Below, in pieces: positions 1 through 12,309 of a stretch of 64,000 bases of DNA. Where the stretch lies: assembly GCF_019175385.1 (NCBI RefSeq), contig NC_083339.1, forward strand, positions 49,342,282 to 49,406,281, read 5' to 3'. Both the position numbers and the translations under genes were made by a program. Origin of the DNA: Lycium barbarum (Eukaryota > Streptophyta > Magnoliopsida > Solanales > Solanaceae). How positions within the stretch are numbered: the stretch's first letter is position 1; each line of letters starts with the position of its first letter. Below the pieces are notes generated by a model, which did no database searches, had not been told where the DNA came from, and saw only the letters and a list, made by a program, of their open reading frames with translations.

Positions 1-2535
1 TATACATATACACGTCTCATATACAATTACTTATCTTATTTATATAAACATATCCATACACATATACCTGTTTATTATACATATATCATATAAGCACACA
101 AGAGCCAAGGAAAATCATATATCCATCGGAGTGACGTAAGGTCGGTGACCTCCGATTACGTTATGGAATGCTAGTTATAACTTTGCCTCACCTTGAAGGA
201 ACAAGTATTTTAAGGCGAGACTATCAACGGAGAATAGTGTTACAGTAACCGCGGAATGAAATCGGGGACATTATGGATGAAAGTTATAGGCCTTGGAGTC
301 TTAGAAAATAAAGTTATAACTAGGAAATATAAATACGATTTAGAAATTAGTCTATCAATTTCATATTCATATTGGATACTTAGTTTAGAAATCTCAGTCA
401 TAGGATCATTCCGGTCGTACTTATCATGAGCACATTCTCTTGTCTAACATTGTCGTTATCATTATCCCCATTGAAACATTCTCGGAAGAGTAGTCATAGT
501 ACTTATCATTCGGTAAGGAGATCGGAATCAAAAGTCCCCTTTGGACTCACTTCGATTAAATTAACCAGGATTATAGGAAAATCCTGAGGTAACGGGCCCA
601 CCTCCGGCCGGATGAGGTAGCGTGTACGATTTACGCATGTCACGTGTCACAGCGTTGCTTGTGAGGGTCTTAGGGTAATCGGGTCCCATTTATACACGTT
701 ATAGGGGTCTAGGAGGTCTTTTAATCATTTGGCACCTTTCTAGTTCAATTCTAGTGAGCAAAAAGTAGAAAACTTTAGGTACGGGTTCCGGGGAATAGGG
801 TTGTCCCCGAGGCTCGTACCCGACTTAGTACAACTAAGACATGCCATAGAAGGAAGGGTGAAGCCTTACATACCTCTTTCCGCTCCTTTTTCCTATCCCA
901 AATTCACGTCACAATCTCGTCAAAATCTGCGAATTGGTCATTTTTACCAAAACTTTCATTAGTATACTTTGAGTTAAAATCTTAAGGAAACACTTTGCTA
1001 CCGAAATTTCGGCAGCATTTCCTCTGTAAGTGTACCAATCCCGAGAATATGGCTCGGCCCCAAATCAACAACAACCATCCGGGAATGTAACCCGGCCAAA
1101 CCAACAATGATATTAACAACACCAATGAGAGGTTCAAAGCTCATTCTAACATTAATAACTCTTTATTATACCATTCGACGCTATTTCGTTTTCATTCAAT
1201 CAACCGCATACGATCGACCCAACACCCACGCTCATACGTTCAAGTACCAACATAAACCATTTGAACAAGGTTCAAGAATGCCTCGGACAAACCACAAAAT
1301 AGTCAAACAATTCAAACAACGCACCATAGAATCCAAAATCTTCCAACTTCCATAGGAACCATCACAACACATTTCTTTTTCCAAAATTTCACAATCTATA
1401 CCAACAAACCATACTTTTACCACATTATTATCAAAATTACAAGAACTATATTTGGCTCACATTAGTTTCCACAACAAACCATAAACTACTATAATCTCAA
1501 CTTTGAATCATTAAACTTCCTTTTTTGCGTTATAAAATCCACAACGACACAACTAATATACTAAATAAAATTAATTCATCCTTCTTTCAATAAACAACAT
1601 CACACACGGCCTCAACACTACATACACATTTTCATGCATTCCATCCATTCCTCCATTCTACAACATATACAAATCACCCATAACACAAACAACAATCAAA
1701 ATACTAAATAAAACAATTGAATCATTGCCTTGCAACTATCCATACACACGGCCACACCTCAACACACACATATTTCACAAATTTCACTCATTTCTACATA
1801 CTACAACACTTCAACAATATTCATAACACATAAAAGAGGGTTAGTTCTTTACCTTCATTCTTCATCTTCTCCACTTGGTTAAGGCTCATGAATCATCCAT
1901 ATGAGTGCTTTGCTTGCTCCAATAATTCCACCATGTTAAAGAGCATCCTCTACTTAGTATAAAAACCAAAGGAAAATAATTCTCCAACATCAAAATGGAG
2001 GGGCTGGTTTCGGCCAGCCCCCTAAACCGAACCCCTCACTCCCTCTTTCTTTTATTTTTGCTCTTTATTTCTTGTCTTAAATTAGAAGGAACATGTATAT
2101 ATATATGCCTATAATTGCAAGCATGTGAGGGGCACATGCCCCTCTCTAGAAGTTTCCTTTAATTTCTTGAAATTTCTCTAACATGAAAGATGAACCAAAG
2201 TCTTGCCATGTACACCTTGGCCCATATAATTTCCATCACATGGCCAATATGGCCCTTTTTGAACCTTCATGATTTTTTTTTTGTGAAATTCCCGTTCCGT
2301 CCCTCGACTTTTCTCAATATGACCATTTTACCCCTAACCTTCCACATTGTTTCCATTGATCATTTTGCAATTTCTCTTCTTGCCCTTAGCCTCTCACAAT
2401 ATTTTCATACTAATAATGGTCATAAATAGTATTCTTAACGACTTGTGCATTAATGTAATATTTGAAAAGGTTTTCGTCCTTAACTTTCCGCGACGACTTT
2501 GAAATATTCAAACGTTCAAAATACGGGCCATAACA
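1..2535 (-). repeat. Partial minus-strand LTR inside the copia element, cut by the window edge
   Basis: Read on the minus strand, an LTR appears to begin at 2535 with TGTTATGGCCCGTATTTTG, exactly where the copia RNase H sequence is interrupted. The window contains only this end. The stretch has no credible ORF; the longest frames are 82 codons or less and match nothing I know. It holds a 12-bp palindrome CCGAAATTTCGG at 1001-1012 and an imperfect hairpin at about 780-825. A motif like that of the Tekay LTR (minus strand around 840-880) precedes a pyrimidine-rich tract. The long LTR and TGTTA start suggest a Ty3/gypsy chromovirus. The other end and the target duplication lie outside the window, so family and length are inferred. 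Confidence 0.6.
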
Positions 2536-3110
2536 ATTGCACTAGTATTATTGCAAAATATAGGTACACACCCAATTTCCTTACAAAAATCCTTTAGTAG
2601 TTGATTGATCCATAGCAATTAGGCACAACATGATGCAGTAGAAACATATTCCACCTCAGCAGTAGACAGTGCCACGGAGTTTTGTTTCTTTGTTGCCCAC
2701 GAGATCAAACATGATCCTAGAATGTGAGCCATCCCGGTAGTACTTTTTCTATACACCATATACCGTATATAGTTAGCATTAGCATAACCTACCAACTCGA
2801 AGTTGCTGCATTTGGGGTACCATAGCCCTAGTTCTTGTTCCTTGTAAGTATCTCAAAATTCTTTTTACAGCTTTTAGATGGGACTCATTAGGATTATATT
2901 GGAATCTTGCACACAGTCCCACACTAAACACTATGTCAGCTCTACTAGTTGTAAGATATAGGAGAGAGCGCCAATCATGCCTCTATAAATTTTCTACTCG
3001 ATTAGTGTACCTGATTCATCTAAGGTGAGTTTTGTTGCAGTGGCAATAGGAGTATTGATTGCCTTGGATTCTTCCATTTTAAATCTCTCTAGCAACTCCT
3101 TGACATAATT
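2536..3110 (-). pseudogene. Copia RNase H remnant
   Basis: There is no long ORF, but minus-strand translation in pieces gives the end of copia Pol. An STAE-like motif followed by residues resembling the conserved EYVSTASCCAQ and WINQLLKDF segments is visible around 2560-2690. Further upstream (about 2700-3060) are fragments of the connection after RT. Frames shift several times. The sequence stops abruptly at 2536 where the left LTR begins, so the last residues of RNase H and the 3' LTR are missing here. Copia RNase H removes the RNA strand after first-strand synthesis; this copy cannot be functional. Confidence 0.7.
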
Positions 3111-3765
3111 CTATTGATGGATCATTATACCTGTTGGAGTTTTTTTGATTTTCAATCCAAGAAAGAAAATCAATTCTCCCATCATACTCATCTCAAACTC
3201 ACTTCCCATTACGGCACTAAATTCCTTTGACATTGATTCATTTATAGATCCAAAAATGATGTCATCTACATACACCTGCACAACTAACATGTATTTCCCT
3301 ATTTTTTTGAAGAATAGATTATTGTCTATCTTTCCTCTGGAGTGACCATGAGCTAAGAGAAATTTTGATAACCTTTCATACCATGCCCTTAGGGCTTGCT
3401 TTAATCTATAGAGTGCTTTGTCAAGTTTATAGACGTGTTCTGCATCTTCAAATCCAGGAGGCTGCTTGACATATACTTCCTCTTTCAAATATCCATTATA
3501 AAGGCCTTCTTTACATCCATTTGGTAGAGGGTGAATGCCATGTATAAGGAAAAGGCTCTAAGGAGCCTTAGCACTTCTAATCCGCTACAAGAGAGAAGGT
3601 TTCCTCATAGTCTATTCCTTCTTCTTGATTGTATCTTTGGACCACAAGCCTTGCCTTGTTTCTTGTGACAATCCCATACTGTGCCAGCTTGTTCTGAAAT
3701 ACCCATTTTGTTCCAAATATAGTTGTATCGTTCGGTTTGGTCTTAAGATGCCAGACCTTTTTCAT
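3111..3765 (-). pseudogene. Copia reverse transcriptase, broken
   Basis: Two frames carry the RT. 3577-3765 encodes the N-terminal part (WVFQNKLAQYG, KARLVVQRYNQEEGIDYEETFS). 3111-3488 encodes the palm: [26 protein letters not shown], the catalytic YVDD in [10 protein letters not shown], then [12 protein letters not shown]. The catalytic aspartates remain, but the fragments are in different frames with about 90 bp of disrupted sequence between them. RT copies the element RNA into DNA. The family is clear from the PPGFED and YVDD blocks; the copy is dead. Confidence 0.88.
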
Positions 3766-4331
3766 TCAAACTTATTTAGTTCCTCTTGCATAGTAGTAAT
3801 CCAATCTGTATCTTGCAAAGCTTCACTAATTCTTTAACTTGGATCTTGTTGTTACTCTGAGAATTAAGATCAGATAGTACATTTTCTATAGGATGAGACT
3901 TCTGATTTTTGAATCCTCTTAAGGCTGACCCCTCAGCATTACTAGTATTTTCTTCATAAGCCTCTTGTGGTGAGCCTAATTCATCAGGGGTCTCCTCAGT
4001 GGTTCCCCCTGTCCATGTGACCTGCTCTTCACTAATAGAAGGACTTGTTTCACTTAGTGGTTCTGCTATTTAAATTTCCCCTACTTAAGTGCTGCTTGCT
4101 CTAGTAGTATAGTTGAATATAGGATCCTCATCGTCGTCTTTTACTTGTTTTTCATATACAATGTTTCGATTCATCAAAGACAATATGCACACTCTCTTCT
4201 ACCAACATGGTTTTTTCGTTAAAAACTCTGTGTGCCTTACTATTGTGAGCATACCCTACAAAGATTCCTTCATCAATTCTGGCCTCAAACTTACCCAAAG
4301 ATTCTTTGCCATTGTTATGAATGAAGCAGCG
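3766..4331 (-). pseudogene. Copia integrase-RT linker, no intact frame
   Basis: This sits between the integrase and RT blocks and corresponds to the poorly conserved linker of copia Pol. Minus-strand translation gives acidic and serine-rich stretches broken by several stops. No catalytic motif is expected here and none is seen. It is assigned by position only. Confidence 0.5.
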
Positions 4332-4974
4332 TCAACCAAAGGTTCTCAAGTGAGAAATATTTGACTTCCTTCCTTTGAGCAGTTCATACAATGTCTTTTT
4401 AAGTAGTGACCTAGTCATGCATCTATTGAGAATGTAGCATACGACGTTTATGGATTCAGCCCTGAAGTTCTTTGCAATTTCACTGGCCAGCATCACAATT
4501 CTAGCCATTTCTTCTATGGTTCTATTCCTCCTTTCAACCACCCCATTTTTCTGTGGAGTCCTGGGGGTAGAGAAGTTGTGGTCGATCCCACTTGTCGAGC
4601 AATACTCTTCAAATTTTGCATTTTTAAATTCTGTACCATGGTCTGACCTGATTGAAGTTAGCTTATTTCCCAACTTTCTTTCTAGCTTTCTTATCAAGAT
4701 TGTAAACTCATCATATGCTTCATCTTTGGAAGCCAGAAATAATGTCCAGGTAAATCTTTTATAGTCATCTGGCTATGCTAATTACCTTCTTTTCTTTAAA
4801 GGAGGCTCTGAACTGTTTTCCTCTAACACATGCACTACAAACTTTTTCATCTTTGAACTTTATTTTCGGCAGCCCAACTACTAAGTCTTGAGAGACAGGG
4901 TTGTTCAATTGACCAAGGCTAGCATGACCCAACCTCTTGTGCAATAGTAGGGGATCATAATCTATAACACTCAA
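4332..4974 (-). pseudogene. Copia GAG-pre-integrase zinc segment and integrase core
   Basis: 4765-4974 encodes the GAG-pre-integrase segment, with HKRLGHASLGQL and CSACVRGKQ supplying the His and Cys pairs that bind zinc. 4332-4697 encodes the core with RSDHGTEF (second catalytic Asp), TPQKNGVVERRNRT (catalytic Glu), and ILNRCMTRSL. The segment expected to hold the first catalytic Asp falls in the broken gap between the frames (4698-4764). Integrase would insert the cDNA in the host chromosome. The pieces are no longer one reading frame. Confidence 0.87.
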
Positions 4975-5408
4975 GCACTTGAGATCATCACCTGAATTCC
5001 CATGATATCTGCCTTGTACATATTTTTGTGTCTTAAGGCTGAAAGAATAGTGTTACCTATTTTGAGGTCAGCTACATACCCACCAAAAGAGGTGAAAACT
5101 ACCATATTTCCCTTTTTACACAGTTGAGAGATACTCAAGAGGTTATGCTGCAGTCCATCCATATGATAGACATTCTCGATTGTGTGGTCCTCTGATCTGC
5201 CTATTTTCCCTATGCCTTTAACCTTTCCATTCTTTCCTTCACCAAAAGCCACATTACCCCCTTCTAGTGTTGAGAGAAAGAAAAAACTATCTTTGTACCC
5301 TATCATGTGTCTTGAGCATGCACTATCCATGTACCAGTTTCGTCTGCTTCCTTTCACCATGGCTTTAATTTCCTTTTTTGCACCGAATTCAGAATCTTTA
5401 ATGGCCAT
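4971..5408 (-). pseudogene. Copia aspartic protease region
   Basis: The frame holds NWYMDSACSRHM, the copia protease active-site block; the usual DSGCS or DSGAS motif appears here as DSACS. Downstream is NVYHMDGLQHNLLSISQLC, a conserved copia block leading to the GAG-pre-integrase segment. The frame overlaps the next one by a few bases because of a frameshift near 4972. The protease would cut the Gag-Pol polyprotein. Replacement of the active-site Gly by Ala would probably impair it; that is inference. Confidence 0.85.
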
Positions 5409-5489
5409 TAGTGCTGAGTAATCCCTATCTTCTTCTGACTTTTCCCTTGAGTCTCAAGCTGCCATCAACGCCTTTGGAGTTTTTTTACC

Positions 5490-5830
5490 TTACTCTTCAG
5501 AGACCTGTTCCATCTGCTTGTTCCTTTTCCACTCTATTTCCCACAAAGGGCAGTCTCTTATCAGATGATCTGATTTGTAACAATAGCAACATCTGCCAAA
5601 CTGTTGTTTGTCATTTCTTCCTTTTCTTGAGGCTTCTTGTCTTTCTCTTCTAAGAAAAATTTTAAACTTTCTTACAGCCAGTGCCACTTCCTTGCCATAT
5701 GTTTCTGAACTCTTATCTTTGGTTTGTAGATGGTCTTCTATTCTAGCTTTCCACCATGCATGATATTCACCATTTAACAGAGGTGGTTGGTGAGTTGATT
5801 GCCCTTAATTGTGTCTAAGTAGTGGTGCAA
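5490..5830 (-). pseudogene. Copia Gag remnant with zinc knuckle and internal deletion
   Basis: 5490-5687 encodes CYCYKSDHLIRDC, a CX2CX4HX4C knuckle in which only the first two spacings are odd, followed by a basic stretch. Upstream (about 5690-5800) translation gives the Gag N-terminal hallmark GEYHAWWKARIEDHL. These parts are much closer than in a full copia Gag, so most of the central Gag domain (UBN2-like) has probably been deleted. Gag forms the virus-like particle and binds RNA. The primer binding site lies about 50 bp further upstream. Confidence 0.7.
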
Positions 5831-6242
5831 CGTTCATTATGATCTTTTCCAACGTGTTAATTCTTTGAGAAGATTCTGCTCTGATATCACATGTTAAGTT
5901 GCATGACCTACTACCTATCCTATAAGCGAGATCCTATGTGCATCCAATTCTCTCTTGTAGGATGAAACATGTTACTGTACCTATTCTATGCTATCTTCTT
6001 TGCGAAATAAAACTACATGTAAGTAAAGGACACACGATATTTACGTGGAAATCACCTGGCCCAAAAGGTGATAAAAACCACGACTACAGACCAGTAGGAT
6101 TTCCCCAACGATTGCACTACAACAATGAGCCAACTGACGACCTCTGCAACCTAATTCCTTCTTCACCCTTGCCACCCAAACTTTAACTAGCAAGCTACTT
6201 TAATGCTTCTAACTAAGCTGATAAATATACAACTTGATAACC
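5831..6242 (-). repeat. Copia leader, primer binding site and internal-side part of 5' LTR
   Basis: Read on the minus strand, the LTR ends near 5892 in TTAACA and is followed after two bases by TGATATCAGAGC, a slightly altered initiator Met tRNA binding site. The LTR sequence runs up to 6242 and continues at 16262. No gene is present; the 82-codon plus-strand frame here is chance. Confidence 0.65.
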
Positions 6243-8648
6243 TGTTACACCTCGGAAAATTTTCCGTTGGTACGCAAGAGAACGAACAAGTGATGAATAT
6301 GAGTGCATGATGTCCATGAGCAAGAAACGACATTTGATGACCTTAGGAGAGATTTCGAAAGTATCCGATGTGAGACGAGGAAGTTGGCTATGTTAAGATA
6401 AGATACAAGGTGAGCAATGGATGTGCATGGACGGGGGTGATTAAAAATGAGAAGTCTAAGAAATATGGGAAGTTGCAGAATTGCAACTGCCCAGTGGTCG
6501 TATATTGCAAAATACGGACCGTAAAGTGCAATACGGTCCATAAACTTGCAGTCGTAAACTGCCATGCAAGGCTTCGGCTTTCTGCCAGTCGAGGAAATGG
6601 TTAAATACGACCTGGTGGACGGACCGTAAAGTGATTTACGGCCCGTAAACCATGGTCGTAAACCACCATGAAGGCAGCCCAGCTTCTGGTTCTGGAAATG
6701 GCTAAATACGCCCATGGAGGACGAGCCGTATAGTGGAATACGGTCCGTAAACCTCCATGGACGACCACTGTTCACCCAACACATATTTTCCAATTCATTA
6801 AATATGAGGATCAAGACTTATTTTATTTCATTACAACATTACACCACTTCTCTCTAAAACTTCTCTCTACATTTATTATATGCGTTTTCAAGGATTATAA
6901 GCCATCAATAACATTAAGACAAGTGAATCAATGATAAGGGAATCATCAAGGATCATCAAAGTCAAGAAATCCAAATGGAGAAAAACTAGGGTTTTGCTCA
7001 AAGAGGAGTATTATCAACCAAAGCTTGTTCCTACAACTTCTAAGGTAAGATTCATGATTTTTACAAGATGTTTAAGGTATTGGAGAATTTAAATAAATGG
7101 ATTGTAGAAAATGTGGTCAACTAGGTCATGAATGATGAATAGTGACATTTTGAGAAATAGTTCGAATTGAGTTATGAATGTTGTTGTGTTACGATATGAA
7201 TGTAATATAAATGGTACTAAGATCATGAACTAGACACTTTAGACGAATGGACGAAGTTGGGTGTTATGACCATGAATGTGGGTGGATTAGAGGAAAATTG
7301 AGGAATCTAGATAATGTGGATAATGTGAATGACTAATGGCCATTGTTATGATATTAATGAAGGTATAAACGCTAGCATTACAAGGGAACGTGCAAGTGTA
7401 GATTAGTTCGACGGAAAGGTATGTAAGGCTAACCCTTCTTTCATAAGGCATGGTTCTTGGCCAAATTCCTAATTCCTCTATATGAGTATGTTGTCTTCAC
7501 ATGGTTGACATTCCGAGCTCATAAGCTCACAACCCTTGATATGTACTATGATTATACTATGTTCCTCGTATGACGAGTAAGTCCATAATGTAGATGTAAC
7601 GATAATGATGAGGATAGTAATGATGATGAGAGTAAAATGAGATTAGAGATGCTTACGAGCTATGATATATCTATATGTATGCCTATGAAGGGCTATGATA
7701 AGACCCCGAGCTTATGATGCCGGGTAAGACTATATGTATATGACTATGTATAAAGTATGTATACGATTACGAAACGCGCGCACACCTCTGCAGATGGTAC
7801 GGATAACCCTGATGCCTTGGTAGGGCTAGGTATGTATGACCTTGAGCCTTGGTTGGCCAATATAAGACACCGATCCTATGTGGTCGGGTATGCTATGTAA
7901 ATGCTATCTATATGAAATGACTATGTATATAATATGAATATGAATGTGATAAGACTATGTATAAGAATACGAATAAGGACATGTATACGAATATGAGCAC
8001 AAGTATGGTACGAGTATTATTATGGGATACGAACGACGATGTATGCAAGTAAGCGACATGATGATGATGATATTACTGTCTCCCCTCCTATGCTATTTTC
8101 ATATGATATCTATTATGCTTCTATATTGATGTTGATCATGCTTTACATACTCAGTACATTCTTCGTACTGACGTCCTTTTGTTTATGGACGCTGCGTCAT
8201 GCCCACAGGTGCACAGGGAGACAGACTTGATCCATAGCTGCTTATTCAGAGATTGCATAGCAGAGCTCTATTTCTTTCGGAGCCGTAGCTTTTGGGTACT
8301 TATTATTTTGTGTATATAATTATGGGCATAGCGGGGTCCTGTCCCGCTCATACGATATGTCATACTCTTAGAGGCTCGTAGTCATGTGTATGTGGGTAGA
8401 GATGTTCGGCCATGTCGGCCCATGTTTTGTATATCTTTTGTTAGCCACGTCGGCCTTGTACTTATGATGTGGCACAAATGCCTATGATATGTTAAATGAT
8501 GATGGTCTTCTAATGGGATCAATATGATTAACGATAAGAAAAACACGAATTGACTTATGGTTCACCTAGATGTTATGTTATGCGATAAGGGGGTGCTCGG
8601 TGGGGTAGCACCGGGTGCTCGTCGCGGCCCCCTAGCCGGGTCGTGACA
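6243..8648 (+). repeat. Tekay 5' LTR
   Basis: The repeat starts TGTTACACCTCGG and ends GGGTCGTGACA. Its first 510 bp hold an array of palindromes related to TTTACGGWCCGTA (6513-6751). AT-rich sequence with TTAAATAT-like boxes near 6797 and a pyrimidine-rich CTTCTCTCT repeat (about 6845-6870) follow, a plausible core promoter and leader. The middle (about 7500-8060) is rich in TATG-type short repeats. It has a 13-bp segment (near 6850) absent from the 3' LTR. Confidence 0.93.
6513..6751 (+). promoter_or_regulatory. Palindrome array in Tekay LTR (5' copy)
   Basis: At least five sites match or nearly match WACGGNCCGTAAA: near 6513, 6532, 6618, 6635 and 6738, with degenerate half-sites such as GTCGTAAAC between. 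Each core is self-complementary. They lie upstream of the AT-rich presumptive core promoter. A role as protein-binding or chromatin-mark sites is inference; see the findings. Confidence 0.6.
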
Positions 8649-8652
8649 AAAG

Positions 8653-8664
8653 TGGTATCAAAGC
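8653..8664 (+). other. Tekay primer binding site (initiator Met tRNA)
   Basis: TGGTATCAAAGC starts 4 bases after the end of the 5' LTR. It differs by one base from TGGTATCAGAGC, the usual plant site for the 3' end of initiator Met tRNA, which primes minus-strand DNA synthesis. Confidence 0.9.
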
Positions 8665-8858
8665 AGTTCAGTCCTAGGATGTGTCTACGAGCCGTGTCTA
8701 GTAGAGTCTTGGTTATGGGTGTGTTGCGCGCCACACTTATAAACGAGAAGCTGCGGAAATTTTAGGAATATATGACCTTCTTTCTTCATATTAATCGTGC
8801 GATAGAGCTATGATGTAAGAAATTCTTGTTCCTAAATCGTGTGTTGTGTAATTCAGAG

Positions 8859-11800
8859 ATGCCTAAAAAGAAAAAGGCTACAGCAGCCCAAAAGGGCAAG
8901 ACGGTGGTAGAAAAGCGGGCTGAAAGAGCACCGCCACCGGTAGTAGAGGAAGATGAGTCCCAGAGTGCGGCTCAATCTCAGTCCTCCCAGACAGTGCCTA
9001 TTACCGAGGAGCACGTGGGAGCCTCAGCCCCAGCTCCAGCTCCTCCACCGAATGCTTCGGGCGAAGACGTGAGAGAGGCCATTAATTTGTTGACTCAGTT
9101 GGTTGCGGCCCAGACTCAGAGGCCAAGCGCAGGGCATGGTGACAGGGCTGTTAGTGCAAGGGCCCGTGACTTCATTGCTTTGAAACCCTCGGAATTCTTT
9201 GGGTCGAAACTGGAGGAGGATCCCCAGGACTTTATTGATGGTATGCTAAGGACGCTCCGGTTGATACATGCTTCAGACAACGAATCGGTGGAGCTAGCGT
9301 CATATAGATTGAGGGATGTCTCAATCCAGTGGTATACAGTTTGGATGGCTTTGCGGGGAGCCAATGCATCTCCACCGGTATGGCAAGAGTTTGTTGACGC
9401 TTTTATCCGTCATTATATGCCCCCAGAAGATCGGCGAGCTAGGGCCGATAAATTCTTGAATCTGAGGCAAGGTAGCATGAGTGCTACAGACTATAGTCTC
9501 CGTTTCAATTCCTTGGCTAGGTATACTTCGGCCATGGTAGCGGATATGGGCGATCGGGTGCACCGGTTTGTGAAAGGCCTAGGGCCACACTTGATGGATA
9601 AATGCTTAACTGCGTCCCTTCAGGATGGCATGGATATTGCACGCATTCAAGCACATGCTCAGGAATTAGAGGAACACCTACAACAACGGAGAAATGAACG
9701 TGAGCAAGATAGGGGACATAACAAGAGGGCTAGACCTTCACGTTCGAGGAGCGAGTCCAGGGGTGGACACAGACAGCAGCTTCGCAGCCATTCAGGCTAT
9801 TCTATGACCACTCCACCTCCACGATTTTCAGGCCAGGCCCTTGATAGATCTGCTCGTTCAGGGCCGAGTCTGAGTTATACAGGACCTCAGTTCAGAGGTG
9901 ATTTGGGCCAGTCAAGGCCACCCGTACCACCGTGTTCCCAGTGTGGGAAGATGCATTGGGGTCGATGCCGATTTGGTTCAGATGATTGCTATTCATGTGG
10001 TCGGCCAGGCCATATTATGCGTGATTGCCCCTCAGTACATGGTAGAGGTAGGACCCAGCCATCAGGGTCGGTAGACGGATCTTCGGCATCTGTACGCCCT
10101 ACGGGGCCAGGTTCACATGCGCCAGTCGGCCATGGTAGAGGTAGGGGCAGAGCTCCCAGTATTAGCGGTTCTCAGCACCGTATTTATGCTTTGGTTGGAC
10201 GCCAAGATCTTGAGTCTTCTCCTGATGTGGTCACAGGTATATTATCGGTATTCTCTCATGATGTATATGATTTGATTGATTCGGGCTCCACATTATCATA
10301 TGTTACTCCATATATTGCGGGTCGATTTATAATTGAGCCGGAGTCTATCAAACCTTTTGAGGTGTCTACACCCGTGGGTGACTCGGTAATAGCTAGCCGA
10401 GTATATAGGAATTGTATGATTGTGATTTGTGATCGTCGTACCATGATTGATTTGCATGAGCTAGAAATGGTAGATTTTGACGTTATTATGGACATGGATT
10501 GGTTGACTTCTTGTTATGCCAATGTTGATTGCCGAATGAAGATGGTTCGTTTCCAGTTTCTGGGAGAACCAGTCTTAGAATGGAAAGGGAATGCGGCATC
10601 ACCAAAAGGAAGGTTTATTTCCTATCTAAAGGCAAGGAAGATGATCACGAAAGGGTGTATTTATCACCTAGTACGAGTTCAAGATGTAGAAGCTGAGTCG
10701 TCGACTCTTCAGTCAGTTCCGGTAGTGAATGAATTTCCGGATGTGTTCCCGGAAGAGCTTCCAGGCCTTCCTCCCGAGCGGGAGATTGATTTTGCTATTG
10801 ACGTGTTTCCAGACACTAAACCCATATCTATTCCTCCTTATAGGATGGCACCCGCAGAGTTGAAAGAGTTGAAGGAGCAATTAAAAGACTTGCTTGAAAA
10901 AGGCTTCATCAGGCCTAGTTCATCCCCGTGGGGAGCACCCGTATTGTTTGTCCGGAAGAAGGATGGCTTCTTGATAATGTGCATTGATTATCGGCAATTG
11001 AATAAAGTGACAATTAAGAACAAGTATCCCCTCCCGAGGATTGATGATTTATTTGATCAATTGCACGGTGCCAAATGGTTTTCAAAGATTGATTTGAGGT
11101 CCGGGTATCACCAAGTAAGAGTTAGGGAGAAAGATATCCCTAAGACAGCTTTCAGAACAAGATATGGCCATTTCGAGTTCCGATTAATGTCGTTTGGGCT
11201 AACTAACGCACCGGCAGTGTTTATGGACTTAATGAACAACGTATTCAGGCTTTTTCTGGACCTATTCGTGATTGTATTCATCGATGATATCCTAGTGTAT
11301 TCTAGATCCGAGGCAGAACATGCAGATCACTTGCGTATTGTCCTTGGAGTTCTTCGAACCCGAGAGTTATTCGCGAAGTTTTCCAAATGCGAGTTTTGGT
11401 TGAACTCAGTGGCATTTCTGGGCCACATTGTTGCAGCTGACGGTATTCGAGTGGATAGCCAAAAGATTGAGGCAGTGAAGACTTTGCCAAGTCCCACGAC
11501 CCCTACGGAGGTTCGTAGCTTTTTGGGCTTAGCCGGTTATTACAGAATATTTGTTGAGGGTTTCTCTTCTATTTCGGCACCGCTCACCAAGTTGACTCAG
11601 AAGTCAGCTAAGTTTCAATGGACAGATGCTTGCGAGCGTAGTTTTCAAGAGTTGAAAGACCGACTAACTTCGGCCCCAGTCTTGACACTTCCAGAGGGAT
11701 TGAAAGGATATGTTATTTATTATGATGCTTCAGGTGTCGGGCTAGGCTGTGTATTGATGCAAAATGGTAAGGTGATTGCGTATGCTTCTAGACAATTACG

Positions 11801-11993
11801 AAAACATGAGCAGAATTATCCTACCCATGACTTAGAATTGGCCGCGGTGGTCCATGCTTTAAAGATATGGAGACATTACTTATATGGTATCCACGTGGAT
11901 ATTTATACAGATCATAAGAGTCTCCAGTACATCTTCAAGCAGAAAGAGTTGAATTTGCGGCAACGACGATGGCTAGAGTTGCTAAAAGACTGA
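8859..11993 (+). CDS. Tekay Gag-Pol, first part: Gag, protease, RT, RNase H (frameshift-truncated)
   Basis: The frame is open from 8826, but the ATG at 8859 ([12 protein letters not shown]) is the likelier start. A Pro/Ala-rich N-terminus precedes the Gag domain (about 9150-9700). A CCHC knuckle ([14 protein letters not shown]) begins at 9988 and a degenerate Cys motif lies before it. The protease site is DSGST near 10279. RT runs from about 10770 to 11450 with [10 protein letters not shown] and the catalytic FIDD near 11279. RNase H follows, with YYDAS near 11718 and TDHKSLQYI near 11909. The frame ends early at 11991-11993: compared with the family, two bases are missing just before this point, which moves translation into a stop. 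Coding sense resumes in another frame at about 12000. The polyprotein would build particles and make cDNA. Confidence 0.92.
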   Translation: MPKKKKATAAQKGKTVVEKRAERAPPPVVEEDESQSAAQSQSSQTVPITEEHVGASAPAPAPPPNASGEDVREAINLLTQLVAAQTQRPSAGHGDRAVSARARDFIALKPSEFFGSKLEEDPQDFIDGMLRTLRLIHASDNESVELASYRLRDVSIQWYTVWMALRGANASPPVWQEFVDAFIRHYMPPEDRRARADKFLNLRQGSMSATDYSLRFNSLARYTSAMVADMGDRVHRFVKGLGPHLMDKCLTASLQDGMDIARIQAHAQELEEHLQQRRNEREQDRGHNKRARPSRSRSESRGGHRQQLRSHSGYSMTTPPPRFSGQALDRSARSGPSLSYTGPQFRGDLGQSRPPVPPCSQCGKMHWGRCRFGSDDCYSCGRPGHIMRDCPSVHGRGRTQPSGSVDGSSASVRPTGPGSHAPVGHGRGRGRAPSISGSQHRIYALVGRQDLESSPDVVTGILSVFSHDVYDLIDSGSTLSYVTPYIAGRFIIEPESIKPFEVSTPVGDSVIASRVYRNCMIVICDRRTMIDLHELEMVDFDVIMDMDWLTSCYANVDCRMKMVRFQFLGEPVLEWKGNAASPKGRFISYLKARKMITKGCIYHLVRVQDVEAESSTLQSVPVVNEFPDVFPEELPGLPPEREIDFAIDVFPDTKPISIPPYRMAPAELKELKEQLKDLLEKGFIRPSSSPWGAPVLFVRKKDGFLIMCIDYRQLNKVTIKNKYPLPRIDDLFDQLHGAKWFSKIDLRSGYHQVRVREKDIPKTAFRTRYGHFEFRLMSFGLTNAPAVFMDLMNNVFRLFLDLFVIVFIDDILVYSRSEAEHADHLRIVLGVLRTRELFAKFSKCEFWLNSVAFLGHIVAADGIRVDSQKIEAVKTLPSPTTPTEVRSFLGLAGYYRIFVEGFSSISAPLTKLTQKSAKFQWTDACERSFQELKDRLTSAPVLTLPEGLKGYVIYYDASGVGLGCVLMQNGKVIAYASRQLRKHEQNYPTHDLELAAVVHALKIWRHYLYGIHVDIYTDHKSLQYIFKQKELNLRQRRWLELLKD

Positions 11994-11999
11994 TGTTGA

Positions 12000-12309
12000 A
12001 ATCCTGTACCACCCCGGAAAGGCAAATGTTGTGGCTGATGCTCTTAGCCTTAGGTCGATGGGAAGTCTAAGTGATGTACGACCAGAAAAGAAAGAGATGG
12101 CCCGTGATCTTCAGCAGTTAGCTAGCCTAGGAGTCCGAGTGGTGGACTCAGGTAGCAGCGGAGCTACTATTCAGAATTCAGCAGTTTCATCGTTAGTAGC
12201 GGAAGTAAAAGAGCGACAATATGAGGATCCCATGCTAATGCAGTACAGAGATACACTCCCTCAGAAGGAGGAGTCATCATTTTACATTTCGGAAGACGGA
12301 GTTCTCTGA
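12000..12309 (+). pseudogene. Tekay RNase H-integrase junction, between frameshift and nonsense codon
   Basis: After the frameshift, translation reads YHPGKANVVADALS, the conserved end of gypsy RNase H, then a variable linker with KERQYEDPMLMQYRDTLPQ before integrase. The frame has no own start until an internal Met at 12031. It ends at TGA 12307-12309, in a place where relatives have Arg; a CGA to TGA change is the simplest explanation. The downstream frame is the same phase, so only the stop separates them. Confidence 0.88.

Noticed and set aside
6245..6814. 189-codon minus-strand frame at the start of the Tekay LTR
   Set aside because: Antisense through the palindrome array. The matching stretch of the 3' LTR is broken, so it is not maintained.
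8039..8230. 63-codon frame in the Tekay 5' LTR, repeated at 15651-15842
   Set aside because: LTR copy effect. It has no domain and lies in non-coding U5-like sequence.
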